Position numbers and translations under genes: made by a program
Assembly: GCA_947498985.1 (NCBI GenBank)
Contig: CANMMF010000017.1
Span: 1-54,020, forward strand
DNA from: an uncultured Paracoccaceae bacterium
GTDB lineage: Bacteria > Pseudomonadota > Alphaproteobacteria > Rhodobacterales > Rhodobacteraceae
Reading direction: 5' to 3'
Length of the DNA: 54,020 nt
Shown: in pieces, positions 17,159 through 25,591 of the stretch
How the letters are laid out: each line of letters starts with the position of its first letter
Position numbering within the stretch: position 1 is the first letter of the stretch
The notes under the pieces: model-generated
What the model was told of the DNA's origin: nothing
The model's database searches: none
What the model saw: the letters and a program-made list of their open reading frames with translations, nothing else

Positions 17159-17890
17159 TCAGTTGATTTCGCTGCGATAGCGGAAGCCGTCGGCACTGCC
17201 GCTGGCGATGCGCCATTCGACGGGCTTGTCCTCGACGTCGAAAGCTGTGCGGCGGATCACGGCCAGCGGATCGTCAGTCCTGATGCGCAATTGGTGCGCA
17301 ACTGCGTCAGAGGCGCGCCCGAAGGACACCTCGTCCGTCGCCCGCTTCACCAGCACGCCGAAATGCTCGAAATAAGTGGGATAAAGCAGCGGGCCGAAAG
17401 CGACGTCCGGCAGCACTTCAAACCCGGCAAAGCGATTTCGGGGGATGTAGATTTCCTCGAAGAGAACCGGCAGGTCGGACAGGCTGCGCAGGCGTACGAT
17501 CTTGATGACCTTGCCGGTGCCAAGCGCTTCGGCCGCCTCGGCGGGGGCCTTGGCCCGGCTGCGCAGGATCATCTTGCTCTGCGGGATCGACAGCGGTGCG
17601 CCGTCGCTGTCGCGCATCGGAAAAAAGCGGAACAGCGTGGCGTTGAAGGATGGCGCGCGCAGGTAGGTCCCCGACCCCTGCCGCCGTTCCAGGAGGCCCT
17701 CGCTGACCAGCCCGTCCACCGCCTTGCGCACCGTACCGATGGATACATCAAACTCTCGTGCCAACTGCGCCTCGGAAGGTATCGGCTGAACGGGTGTCCA
17801 GTCGCCAGCGGCGATGCGCGCGGTCAACGTGTCGCGCAGCCGGGCATAGGCCGGCAGCCGAGCGTCCGTTTTGGCGAATCCGTTGCGCAT
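17159..17890 (-). CDS. GntR family regulator with UTRA domain (HutC type)
   Basis: A 243-residue regulator. Residues 12-80 form the GntR winged helix (IPSEAQLAREFDVSIGTVRK, VDGLVSEGLLERRQGSGTYL) and residues 95-240 a UTRA ligand-binding domain (PVLFEEIYIPRNRFAGFE, LAVIRRTAFD). It is the first gene before tctC-tctB-tctA on the same strand and is divergent from the amidohydrolase, so one operator region could control both directions. HutC-type repressors usually release DNA on binding the pathway substrate or an intermediate. The effector here is presumably the carboxylate taken up or the hydrolase product. Confidence 0.92.
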   Translation of the reverse strand: MRNGFAKTDARLPAYARLRDTLTARIAAGDWTPVQPIPSEAQLAREFDVSIGTVRKAVDGLVSEGLLERRQGSGTYLRAPSFNATLFRFFPMRDSDGAPLSIPQSKMILRSRAKAPAEAAEALGTGKVIKIVRLRSLSDLPVLFEEIYIPRNRFAGFEVLPDVAFGPLLYPTYFEHFGVLVKRATDEVSFGRASDAVAHQLRIRTDDPLAVIRRTAFDVEDKPVEWRIASGSADGFRYRSEIN

Positions 17891-17921
17891 TGTTGTCCTC
17901 CCAGAGTAGCTAGTAAACGAC

Positions 17922-17940
17922 GTTGACCCATACAGTCAAC
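17922..17940. promoter_or_regulatory. Inverted-repeat operator candidate (GntR)
   Basis: GTTGAC and GTCAAC form a perfect inverted repeat separated by 7 bp in the 83-bp gap between gntR and the amidohydrolase gene. GntR-family operators commonly contain GT and AC arms, which fits. Together with the nearby palindrome at 17944-17955 it would control the divergent promoters. Confidence 0.5.
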
Positions 17941-17943
17941 TAG

Positions 17944-17955
17944 TCATATATATGA
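17944..17955. promoter_or_regulatory. AT-rich palindrome in the divergent promoter region
   Basis: TCATATATATGA is a perfect 12-bp palindrome immediately upstream of the GGAGGG ribosome-binding site of the amidohydrolase gene (17964-17969). It may be a second regulator site or overlap a -10 element. Confidence 0.4.
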
Positions 17956-17973
17956 TTTGTATTGGAGGGCTTC

Positions 17974-18747
17974 ATGATCCGGTTCGACTGTCATGCGCAT
18001 GTCTACGAAAAGGTCACTGCCATAGACGGCGCGCGGTACACCCCCTCCAGACCGGCGCCGCTGGCCGATTGGCTGGCACATCAGGCCGCAAATGGCCTCC
18101 GGGGCGGCGTCATCGTGCAGGTCAGCTTCCTGGGGACAGACAATTCGGAGATGTGTGCGGCTCTTGCCAGGCTCGACCGCGCGCGTTTCGCCGGCGTCGG
18201 CGTTGCGCCGTTGGACATTGGCGACGAGGAATTGGACCAGCTCGTGCACGCCGGGATGCGCGGCGTACGCTGGAACCTCGTGCGCGGCGCGGTCATGCCG
18301 GCGCTGAATGCTCAACCAACCAGACGGTTTCTGTCCAAGCTGCGAGAGCGCGGCCTTCACCTGGAGGTGCATCTCGAAGGCCCGCGCCTCGCGCCGCACC
18401 TGCCGGTGCTCATCGATCAGGGCGTAGACCTGGTGATCGATCATTTCGGTCTGCCGTCCGAACCAATTCCGGAAGATGATCCGATGATACGGGCAGTCCG
18501 AAGCCTCAAAGTCCGCAACTCTCTGTTCTTCAAGTTTGCCGCGCACTACCGCACGGCCTTCGACATCACTCCCCATGCGAATGAACTTCTGTCGATGCTC
18601 CCCGACGGTCACATCGTCTGGGGCAGCGACTGGCCCCATACCCAGCACGAAACCCGCTCCGGCTACTCTGAGGTATGGAGTCGGGCCGAGGATTGGCGCG
18701 AATTGTCGGATGGAGCCGCAGTACAGCGATTGTACGGATTCGAATGA
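17974..18747 (+). CDS. Amidohydrolase-2 family metal-dependent hydrolase
   Basis: A 257-residue TIM-barrel hydrolase. The N-terminal metal-binding pair is in FDCHAHVYE (His-x-His, about residues 6-8). Further ligands are probably in LHLEVHLEG, VIDHFGLP and the C-terminal IVWGSDWPHTQ (Asp). The pattern is that of the PDC hydrolase (LigI)/galactarolactone-isomerase subgroup, which opens lactones of di- and tricarboxylic acids. The ATG at 17974 follows GGAGGG; an in-frame TTG at 17962 lies inside that site. It is divergent from gntR-tctCBA, so a lactone or dicarboxylate taken up by that importer is a reasonable substrate. It ends 20 bp from the convergent RTX gene. Confidence 0.85.
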   Translation: MIRFDCHAHVYEKVTAIDGARYTPSRPAPLADWLAHQAANGLRGGVIVQVSFLGTDNSEMCAALARLDRARFAGVGVAPLDIGDEELDQLVHAGMRGVRWNLVRGAVMPALNAQPTRRFLSKLRERGLHLEVHLEGPRLAPHLPVLIDQGVDLVIDHFGLPSEPIPEDDPMIRAVRSLKVRNSLFFKFAAHYRTAFDITPHANELLSMLPDGHIVWGSDWPHTQHETRSGYSEVWSRAEDWRELSDGAAVQRLYGFE

Positions 18748-18767
18748 ATTGGGGTCAGGTCCTGAGC

Positions 18768-21700
18768 CTAGTGAGTTGAGAGACCTGTCACCAACGGATG
18801 GGTGTTCTTCAGGTGACGCTGGACCAAAGTGCTTGCTCTTCTTCTGGTCACGATCTGACGGGCTGTTGGCGATGCGCAATTGACGCTCTCCAAGTCCGGG
18901 AACAGAAAGAAGATTTCTTTTCGTGCTTCTGGTGGAATTGACATCAAGGCTTGCGGACCGGTGTACAGGCTTTCAGCTTCTGCCCCGTGGGCGACAACGA
19001 TTTGGTGCCGGTCAAACAGGAAATGATAGTAGGTGATGTCTGCGAGATCCCGTGCAACTTCGATACCTTTGACCTCCAGCAAGTTCTTGGCGGCAACCAA
19101 AACTTCGCGTGCATCGAACATGCGCACGGCGATCCGCGAACGGATGAGCACCCGGTGTTGGGGAGACACGACGAGATCCCGTTCGGGAATGTTCGGGCCA
19201 AGCGCGCCCGCGCAGATGCGGATCGGCTGCAGGTTGGGATAGGCGTCAAGCTCGACCGCGGAGACGTAGCGGGACCCGATCCAGCGAATGGGTTGCGGGC
19301 CATTGTCGAGAGTGCAGACCACATCGCCCTTGCGCAGATCCTCGATCGGAATGTCGCCACGCGGTGTGCGTATGGAGGTGCCGGAGGTGAAACAGACGAC
19401 CCCGGTGTTGTCCGCAGTGAAGGTGGAATTGTCTGCGCTCGCCCCCTGAAAGGTCAGACTGCCGTCCGGGCCGAACTGGGTGTTGTCGGAATAATCGACC
19501 GCGTTGCCGTTGCTATCGGTGGTATTGGACTGGTTGAGGATACCGTCGTCGGCCTGATCAGCGTGCAGTTCCGACATGCTGTCGTAATGCCCCGACAGAT
19601 CGATGAAGTCGTTGTTCGTGGCATCGCTGTCGCCGATCGCGCCGCTATTGCCGGCGTTGAAATCGGTGATCGTGTCATGGCCGTCCCCGATGACGAAAAA
19701 GTCGTCCCCATCGCCGCCGGTGAGCGTGTCGTCATCCGTCTCGGGTGCCGTGGTGACCGGATCGAAATGCACATCTGTGAGGTAAAGCGAGTGGTTCGCG
19801 GCACTGCTGCCAGAGTTGCCGTGAAGGATCTGGATCCGTGACACCGGCCCCGCGATCTCGACCAGGACCGAACCGTTCACGTTGTCGGGGCTGTCGCTGC
19901 CGCCGCTGCCGCTGACATTGTTGCCCGAGATATTGTCGGGATCGGTTGCGCCGGGCTGCGACAGGGTCACCGGGACGGCGTTGCCATCGGCGTCATAGGC
20001 CAGGATCGTGACGTCGTCCGTATATGAACTGTTATTGTCTACGTCGTTGAGTCGGAACACGACGTTTTCGACCTCGTCGGACAAGCCATCCTGCGCTGCC
20101 GCGAAATCAAGCGTCGTCCGCGAGGACGTTCCAGTCTGGTCGCCACCTTCGAGCAGGAGACCGGAGAAGGCATTGATGCCTTCGTCGCCTTCGACATATT
20201 GCTCGTTCGTTCTGATGACGGCGTCGGTATTGGGATCGCTACCAAACTTCTGGTACGTGACGGTGATATCCATATCACCGGTGTTCTGGGTGAAGCCGGT
20301 TCCGATATCCGTGCCGCTGCCTTGTTCGGACCATTCCAGCGCCTGCCGATCCGGGAGCGCGCCGCCGTCGATTGTGTCGTTGCCAGCGCCACCGTCGATG
20401 GCATCGTCGCCGGACCCGCCGTCTACGAGGTCGTCCCCGCCATTGGCGATGATCGAATCGTCGCCATCGCCACCGTTGATCGTGTCGTCCACGACGGACC
20501 CCTGGATCGTGTCCGCTCCTGATCCGCCGTCGATGCTGGAGCCTCCGCTGGCCGCGAAAATCTGGTCATCCCCATCGCCGCCGGTGATCGTCGCCATGTC
20601 GGACCCGCCGAAGAGGGTGTCGTTGCCCGTACCGCCGTCAATCGTATCGAACCCAGCACTGCCGTAAATCAGGTCTGCGCCATCGCCGCCCCGGATATCG
20701 TCGGACCCGCCGCCGCCGTCCACCGTATCGTCGCCGAGCCCACCGAGGACCGTGTCGTTGCCATCGCCAGCGACGACATTCAGGCCTGAGCCATCGGCGG
20801 TTCCATCGACCAGATCCGCCAGGTCAGTCAGAATGAGATTTTCGATGCCCGAGAACGTGATGGTGTTCACGCCATCGGTGATCGTGCCCGCCTCGTCGCC
20901 CGTATAGGTGACCGTGACCGGGACCGTCACGCGCGACAGGTCGATTGTATCGTTGTCGATCCCGCCTTCGCCGCCGACGATGGTGTCTGTGCCGAACCCG
21001 TCCTGCACGACGAAGGTATCGGCATCATCGCCGCCTTCGAGACTGTCGTTGCCGGTGCCGCCATCTATCGTGTCGGCCCCCGCGCCGCCAAAGATCGTGT
21101 CGGCCCCGGCACCGCCATCGATGCTGTCGCCCGATGTGTCGCTGTCCCCCGGCAAAGCGTAATCCGCATCCACGCGGTTGGAGGTGATGTTCGTGTAGCT
21201 TGTATTGACGCTGTCGAGCGAAATGCTTTCGATCGGCTTGCTGGTCAGCAGGGCGTTTTCGGCATTGTTCGACACTTCCGGCATCAGGTAGGTTTCGCCG
21301 TCCGTGGTCTGCATGACCACGGCCGTGAAGGTCCCGCTGGTACCGTCGGTGAACGTCACGGTCGCATTGTAGACCACGCCCGTGTCGGCGATCTTGTCGA
21401 CGCCGTTGATCGTGATGGTTTCCGGCGCTGCGTCGTCGTTGAAATCGATACGGCTGTTGGCGTTGCTGTCGGTCGTCGTCGCCGTCTGGATCGCGTCGTA
21501 AAGTTCTGCCCCGGGCCCGCCATAAGAGCCTAGCAACACGTTCGGGTTTTCGTTCGTCGCATTGCCCTCGGCGTCGTCCACCTCGGACGCCCTGCCAAGA
21601 TGGATGACGGAATAGGTCGTGGCGGCCGTATTGGTGCCGCCGACCGAGGTTGCCGGGTCTTCGCCGCCATGGATGACATCGGCGCCGTCGCCGCCCGCAA

Positions 21701-22586
21701 TCGTATCGGCTCCAAGCCCGCCATAGACCGTATCCGCACCGCCTCCGGCGGAGATATCGTCGTCGCCCGCGCCGCCGTCGATGGTGTCCTGCGACGTGGC
21801 GCTGCTGTCGGTGATCACATCGGCGCCGTCGCCGCCCGAGATCACGTCGTCGCCCTCGCCGCCCTCCACCGTGTCGTCGCCGATGCCGCCCTCGACCGTG
21901 TCGTCGCCTGCACCTGCGTCGATGCTGTCCGCGCCGCTGCCGCCCTGAACCTCGTCCTGCCCCGCGCCGGTCTGGATCGTGTCGTTGCCCGCGCCGCCAT
22001 CCACCGTGTCGTCGCCGCCATAGCCGTTCATCTGGGTGCCGTCGGCGTCGGTATAGCTGGTGCCCATGACGTCATCGCCCGAGGTGCCGTCCACATCCCC
22101 GTCTATGAATGCGTCCTGTTCGGTGGTGGGCGCATTGCCGGAGAAACTGTCGCCCACGATGCTGTCGAGTGTGATGGATTCGATCGGCTTGTCGTCGAGA
22201 ACGTCGTTGACCGGGTTGCCCGCGCTGAAGGGCCGGAGGAACAGACGCCCCATCTCATCCTGAACGACTCCCATCCGGGTGGTCGCGGTGGTGCCATCCG
22301 AATAGGTGATGGTCACGTTGTAGTCTATGACGCTGTCGAGCGTGGAGCGCACGCCGTCGTAGATCAGATCCTCGCCGGTCTGCCCGTTGTCGTTTTCCTT
22401 GACGCTGCCATCGTCATCCGCGTCGTCGAGGCCCAGACTGTCGATGCTGTCGTAGAGCGGCGCATCGGGGCCGCCAAAGGTCAGCCCAAGAAGTGAAGAT
22501 GATCCCTCGGCCTGAAAATTGGATTCGTCCGGGTCGAGATCGGAAAAGATCCCCAGGTAGAACGCTTCGATAGTGTTTATTGCCAT
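18768..22586 (-). CDS. RTX calcium-binding repeat protein with C-terminal Hint domain
   Basis: A 1272-residue acidic protein. Residues 1-165 and about 325-480 are two copies of one beta-rich domain (shared pattern YDSI/YDAI, V.YN.T.T..DGT, KPIESI.LDS). Blocks of RTX nonapeptides (GGxGxDxhx, e.g. GGAGNDTIDGG) fill about 170-315, 485-545, 600-765 and a short stretch near 955. A further beta-sandwich lies at about 770-945. A Hint_2 domain starts at Cys1065 (CFTSGTSIRTPRG) and includes VVSPQHRVLIRS. RTX repeats fold on calcium outside the cell after type I secretion, but no exporter genes are in the window. The Hint domain may cleave the C-terminal tail autocatalytically; this is inference. There is no signal peptide, as expected for type I substrates. 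Confidence 0.9.
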   Translation of the reverse strand: MAINTIEAFYLGIFSDLDPDESNFQAEGSSSLLGLTFGGPDAPLYDSIDSLGLDDADDDGSVKENDNGQTGEDLIYDGVRSTLDSVIDYNVTITYSDGTTATTRMGVVQDEMGRLFLRPFSAGNPVNDVLDDKPIESITLDSIVGDSFSGNAPTTEQDAFIDGDVDGTSGDDVMGTSYTDADGTQMNGYGGDDTVDGGAGNDTIQTGAGQDEVQGGSGADSIDAGAGDDTVEGGIGDDTVEGGEGDDVISGGDGADVITDSSATSQDTIDGGAGDDDISAGGGADTVYGGLGADTIAGGDGADVIHGGEDPATSVGGTNTAATTYSVIHLGRASEVDDAEGNATNENPNVLLGSYGGPGAELYDAIQTATTTDSNANSRIDFNDDAAPETITINGVDKIADTGVVYNATVTFTDGTSGTFTAVVMQTTDGETYLMPEVSNNAENALLTSKPIESISLDSVNTSYTNITSNRVDADYALPGDSDTSGDSIDGGAGADTIFGGAGADTIDGGTGNDSLEGGDDADTFVVQDGFGTDTIVGGEGGIDNDTIDLSRVTVPVTVTYTGDEAGTITDGVNTITFSGIENLILTDLADLVDGTADGSGLNVVAGDGNDTVLGGLGDDTVDGGGGSDDIRGGDGADLIYGSAGFDTIDGGTGNDTLFGGSDMATITGGDGDDQIFAASGGSSIDGGSGADTIQGSVVDDTINGGDGDDSIIANGGDDLVDGGSGDDAIDGGAGNDTIDGGALPDRQALEWSEQGSGTDIGTGFTQNTGDMDITVTYQKFGSDPNTDAVIRTNEQYVEGDEGINAFSGLLLEGGDQTGTSSRTTLDFAAAQDGLSDEVENVVFRLNDVDNNSSYTDDVTILAYDADGNAVPVTLSQPGATDPDNISGNNVSGSGGSDSPDNVNGSVLVEIAGPVSRIQILHGNSGSSAANHSLYLTDVHFDPVTTAPETDDDTLTGGDGDDFFVIGDGHDTITDFNAGNSGAIGDSDATNNDFIDLSGHYDSMSELHADQADDGILNQSNTTDSNGNAVDYSDNTQFGPDGSLTFQGASADNSTFTADNTGVVCFTSGTSIRTPRGDIPIEDLRKGDVVCTLDNGPQPIRWIGSRYVSAVELDAYPNLQPIRICAGALGPNIPERDLVVSPQHRVLIRSRIAVRMFDAREVLVAAKNLLEVKGIEVARDLADITYYHFLFDRHQIVVAHGAEAESLYTGPQALMSIPPEARKEIFFLFPDLESVNCASPTARQIVTRRRASTLVQRHLKNTHPLVTGLSTH

Positions 22587-22962
22587 AGTTTCACCTACGT
22601 CTCATCATCCGTCACCGAGCGATCTTGCATGATCACTCGGTTGTTTTTGTCCAAAGCGGCTCCTTCCCCTGACAGAGGATGAGCACGTTGGTCTGGATGC
22701 TAAGCTGAAAAGCCGAAAACCGCGTAAACGCGGGAAGGCCGATGCCAATCTGAACTTGCGCGATGCAAGCGACCTCAGGTCCGTCAGGCCGTTTGTTGGA
22801 AGCCCGACTTTCCATCGCTGGTGACGGCCTTGGACAGGCCAAAGTATACGAGGCCGCCGCAGGCTCGACTTAAGACCTGGGCTGCCAGTGGCTTTCAACG
22901 GTTGAAGAAGGTCATGAAAGGACGGTCACGTCCGTCAAGTTGGTGTAATTTCCGGTAGTGTC
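22587..22962. other. IS-scar region downstream of an IS256-type end
   Basis: No intact gene is visible. The stretch contains the 30-bp repeat at 22924-22953 shared with 4586-4615, and its right border abuts a transposase fragment. The sequence nearest the RTX gene start (22587-22640) probably contains that gene's promoter. Short frames on both strands have no recognisable motifs. Confidence 0.4.
22924..22953. repeat. Putative IS256 terminal repeat, matches 4586-4615
   Basis: This is the second copy of the 30-bp sequence described at 4586-4615, in opposite orientation and with one mismatch (T for C). No IS256 transposase coding sequence is recognisable beside it, so it is probably a solo end or scar. 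Confidence 0.6.
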
Positions 22963-23145
22963 TCAGTTTGAATTTCTTCGCTCGGTCTTTTTGTAGCGGC
23001 CGCGCTTCTTGGGTGCTGGAGCGCGAGCGTCGAGCAGCCCCACAATCCACTCCATATCGTGCAGCTTCTCTGACACGCCAGCCGCCATCGCAGGGGTCAT
23101 TTTCAGGCGGTTGTGGATACGCACGACGTTGTAATGCACGAGGCC
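22963..23145 (-). pseudogene. Transposase C-terminal fragment
   Basis: About 55 residues of the C-terminus of a DDE transposase are readable leftward: HYNVVRIHNRLKMTPAMAAG and WIVGLLDARAPAPKKRG, ending in a basic tail. This pattern is common at the end of IS1-like transposases of alphaproteobacteria, but I am not sure of the family name. The catalytic part is absent and the left side joins unrelated sequence. Confidence 0.65.
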
Positions 23146-23213
23146 CTGTCGCAGAAAACTTCGGAGGCATTCACTGCGTGAAACCAGCATGATAGCTGGA
23201 GGTCATGAGCAGC

Positions 23214-23562
23214 GACCTGCCCCCCAAAGCTCCCTCATTCATAACGAGAGTCTGCGGTTCCGGTTTTCGTATTCTCGGTCGTCTGATTGGGCAAGCGCGC
23301 CGGGCGCGGAGCCCTCAAATTGCTCAAGCGTCCGGCGCGCTTCTGCGGGTGTTTGCTTGTCGAGCGATGAGTGCGGCCTGACGTTGTTGTAGTCGTATCG
23401 CCAGAGCGCCAGCTTGCGTCTTGCATCCTCCAGGCCGTCGAATATTTCCTCGATCAAGAGCTCGTCGCGCAGGCTGCCGTTGAAGCTCTCGTTGAAAGCG
23501 TTCTGATGTCGCTTGCCCGGATCAATGTAGTGCCAGTCGACGCCGTTGTCGTTGGCCCATTT
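23214..23562 (-). pseudogene. IS3-family orfB (integrase core) C-terminal fragment with element end
   Basis: Leftward from about 23562 to the stop at 23239, about 108 residues match the C-terminal rve/integrase core of IS3 OrfB (IS407 subgroup-like): KWANDNGVDWHYIDPGK, AFNESFNGSLRDELL, WRYDYNNVRPHSSL, TPAEARRTLEQFEG. The catalytic Glu is probably in FNESFNGSLRDE. Just beyond the stop, GACCTGCCCCCCAAAGCTCC (from 23215) looks like the element's terminal inverted repeat. The N-terminal two thirds of OrfB and the whole of OrfA are missing on this side. Confidence 0.75.
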
Positions 23563-23586
23563 TGGACCTGTCACGGTTTGATGCCG

Positions 23587-23618
23587 CTCCTTTGATAGCA
23601 TTTACTGCAACAAAGGAG
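23587..23618 (+). promoter_or_regulatory. Hairpin sequestering the Shine-Dalgarno of IS3 orfA
   Basis: CTCCTTTG (23587-23594) is perfectly complementary to CAAAGGAG (23611-23618), with a 16-nt loop. The right arm is the ribosome-binding site AAAGGAGG of the orfA remnant, which now leads into phnM. Many insertion sequences use such a fold to block translation from read-through transcripts. Here it would modulate phnM translation if phnM uses this leader. Confidence 0.55.
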
Positions 23619-23622
23619 GTTT

Positions 23623-23727
23623 ATTACGGGACTGAAACGGACGGACGAATTCCGCAAAGATGCAGTTCGTATCGCACTGACCAGTGGGTTGAAGCGCAAA
23701 CAAGTGGCTGATGATCTTGGCGTCGCG
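23623..23727 (+). pseudogene. IS3-family orfA N-terminal fragment fused in frame to phnM
   Basis: The reading frame entering phnM encodes KRTDEFRKDAVRIALTSGLK and RKQVADDLGV, the classic N-terminal helix-turn-helix of an IS3 OrfA. The original ATG (expected before the KR codons) has been lost; only ATT (23623), CTG (23632) or TTG (23689) could start this frame. The remainder of OrfA is replaced by phnM without a frame break. An AAAGGAGG site remains at the expected distance upstream. Confidence 0.7.
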
Positions 23728-24870
23728 ATGTCAGCAGAGCTTTGTCTAGCCAATGCCCGGCTTGTTTTGCCAGATCGGGTGGTGCTTGGATCGATCACGA
23801 TCGACGCGGGCGTCATTTCCGAAATCACTGAAGGTGCCAGCATCCCGACAGGCGCTTTGGATTGCGGCGGGGATCTGGTTCTTCCGGGTCTGGTGGAGTT
23901 GCATACCGACAATGTCGAGCGCCATATCGAGCCGCGCCCCGAGGTCGACTGGCCCCATCTGCCTGCTCTTCTTGCCCATGATGCAGAACTGGCCTCCACC
24001 GGCATCACCACGGTGTTCGATGCCATGCGCGTCGGGTCCATCCATTCAGGCAAAGGCCGCTACATCGACTATGCCCGCAAACTGGCCGACGAGCTCTTGG
24101 CCGCGCGCGCACAAGGTATGTTCAAGATCAGCCACTTCCTTCACCTGCGGGCCGAGATCTGCTCTGAGACCTTGCTGGAAGAACTGGCCGGTTTTGGCGC
24201 GCAAGATCGCGTCGGCATTGTCAGCCTGATGGACCACACACCCGGACAACGGCAGTTCCGTGATCTGACGGCGCTCAAGACCTACGTCGCCAAGAAACGC
24301 GGGATGAACGATGCCGAGTTTGCCGAGCATGTGCAAAACCTGCTCGGCCTCCAGGAGCGGTTCGGTGCCAAGCACGAAAAGGGCGCGGTTACCGAGGCAA
24401 CACGTCTGGGCGCCGTGCTGGCCAGCCATGATGACACGACAGCAGAGCATGTCGCGACATCAGCCAGAAACGGCGTTGGTTTCGCGGAGTTCCCAACGAC
24501 GGTCGAGGCCGCCCAGGCCTGCCGGGAACAGGGTATCGCCGTCATGATGGGCGCGCCGAACCTGATCAGAGGCGGATCGCACTCGGGCAATGTCGCCGCT
24601 GAAGAACTGGCGAAACTTGACCTGCTGGACATCGTCTCATCCGACTATGTCCCTTCGGCGCTGCTGCTCTCCGCCTTCCATCTTGCGCGACTCTGGGATG
24701 ATCTGCCGCGCGCTATTGCAACGGTGACACGCAACCCGGCGCAGGCGGCGCGCCTTGATGACCGTGGCATTCTGCAAGTCGGAATGCGGGGCGATGTCCT
24801 GCGGGTTCGCCAATCCGAAGCGGCGCCCCTGCTGCGTGGGGTCTGGAGCCAGGGAAAACAAGTTGGCTGA
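23728..24870 (+). CDS. phnM: PhnM: alpha-D-ribose 1-methylphosphonate 5-triphosphate diphosphatase
   Basis: A 380-residue amidohydrolase-superfamily enzyme of the C-P lyase pathway, which releases pyrophosphate from the ribosyl-phosphonate triphosphate. Diagnostic segments are LPGLVELHTDNVERHIEPRP (metal site), SLMDHTPGQRQF, LASHDDTT, FPTTVEAAQACREQG, MGAPNLIRGGSHSGNVAA and SSDYVPSALL. The ATG at 23728 matches the usual N-terminus. It has no good ribosome-binding site of its own, and the frame stays open upstream into an IS3 orfA fragment, so a longer chimeric product is possible. No other phn genes are in the window, making this an orphan copy, probably moved or cut off by IS activity. Length and motifs look intact. 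Confidence 0.9.
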   Translation: MSAELCLANARLVLPDRVVLGSITIDAGVISEITEGASIPTGALDCGGDLVLPGLVELHTDNVERHIEPRPEVDWPHLPALLAHDAELASTGITTVFDAMRVGSIHSGKGRYIDYARKLADELLAARAQGMFKISHFLHLRAEICSETLLEELAGFGAQDRVGIVSLMDHTPGQRQFRDLTALKTYVAKKRGMNDAEFAEHVQNLLGLQERFGAKHEKGAVTEATRLGAVLASHDDTTAEHVATSARNGVGFAEFPTTVEAAQACREQGIAVMMGAPNLIRGGSHSGNVAAEELAKLDLLDIVSSDYVPSALLLSAFHLARLWDDLPRAIATVTRNPAQAARLDDRGILQVGMRGDVLRVRQSEAAPLLRGVWSQGKQVG

Positions 24871-25255
24871 CCTGTGTGTTGTGAACCAGAGAACGGTTTT
24901 GATCGCGTAAGCAGCCATCGGGTGATCTTTGCTTCGGAGGCCCCGAAAGCTCAGCTGACACGGTCGGTCGAAGCTGTCTTTGACGACGTCAAAAACTCTG
25001 GGCGACTTTCGTCCCTTCGGTTTGAACCAGATGGCAGCAATCGCGTTCCCGCCGTCACTCTCGGCGATGTGGCGCGTGGTGTTCGTGGCGCGCAGTTTTG
25101 TAACGGTGTAAGGGCCGTCATCGCCGTTCACGCCGCATGCCAACGCCAGATCGTTCTTGCCGGTTTTTGCTTAGTCTTTCGGAGCTAAACCCAATCAGGT
25201 CGATTGAAAACCGACAAGACACATCGCGAAACGACTTGCCTGTTGAAGGTCTCGT
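24871..25255. other. Region with no recognised gene
   Basis: A minus-strand frame ends within phnM and extends rightward to 25143 with a coherent but unrecognised sequence (for example ACGVNGDDGPYTVTKL and GGNAIAAIWFKPKGRK). It has no clear ribosome-binding site and overlaps the phnM 3' end. It may be part of a degraded mobile element. The plus strand shows nothing convincing. Confidence 0.35.
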
Positions 25256-25591
25256 TCACTCCACAAGACCGAGGCCTTTCAGAAATTCAAAGCCCCGAGG
25301 GATCTCTGATTTGCGACGAAGCTCCAGCACCAGATGCGGGACGGATGCACATTCTGACAGGGCACGAAACACCTCTTGCCAATGGATCTCACCTTCGCCC
25401 GGCGCCCAGTGCCGGTCGGCGTGCCCGTCGAGGTCTTGCAGATGCACGTGTCGCAATCCATCCAAGCCGCGGTCCGTATCCCTTCGGTCCCGGAACCTGC
25501 CGCAATAAGTCGCTTTGGCCACGCCGCGTTGGAACAGCGGATCCAAGTGATTTTCCAGACCCGTATCCGGTTCGTGTACGACGTTGCTCAC
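25256..25591 (-). pseudogene. Sugar phosphate isomerase/epimerase C-terminal fragment
   Basis: Leftward, about 85 residues match the C-terminal part of a xylose-isomerase-like TIM-barrel protein: HLDPLFQ, LRHVHLQDLDGHADRHWAPG then EGEIHWQEVFRAL, a typical metal/substrate segment, and the end LVLELRRKSEIPRG. The N-terminal two thirds are absent and the upstream sequence (25592-25867) is unrelated or scrambled, so it is a remnant. Such enzymes often belong to the same sugar pathways as the SDR and Gfo/Idh/MocA genes at 4.7-6.2 kb. Confidence 0.65.

Noticed and set aside
20300-22060. A tandem DNA repeat or CRISPR-like array
   Set aside because: The periodicity is that of RTX nonapeptide codons (27 bp) with degenerate sequence. 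There are no identical repeats with unique spacers.
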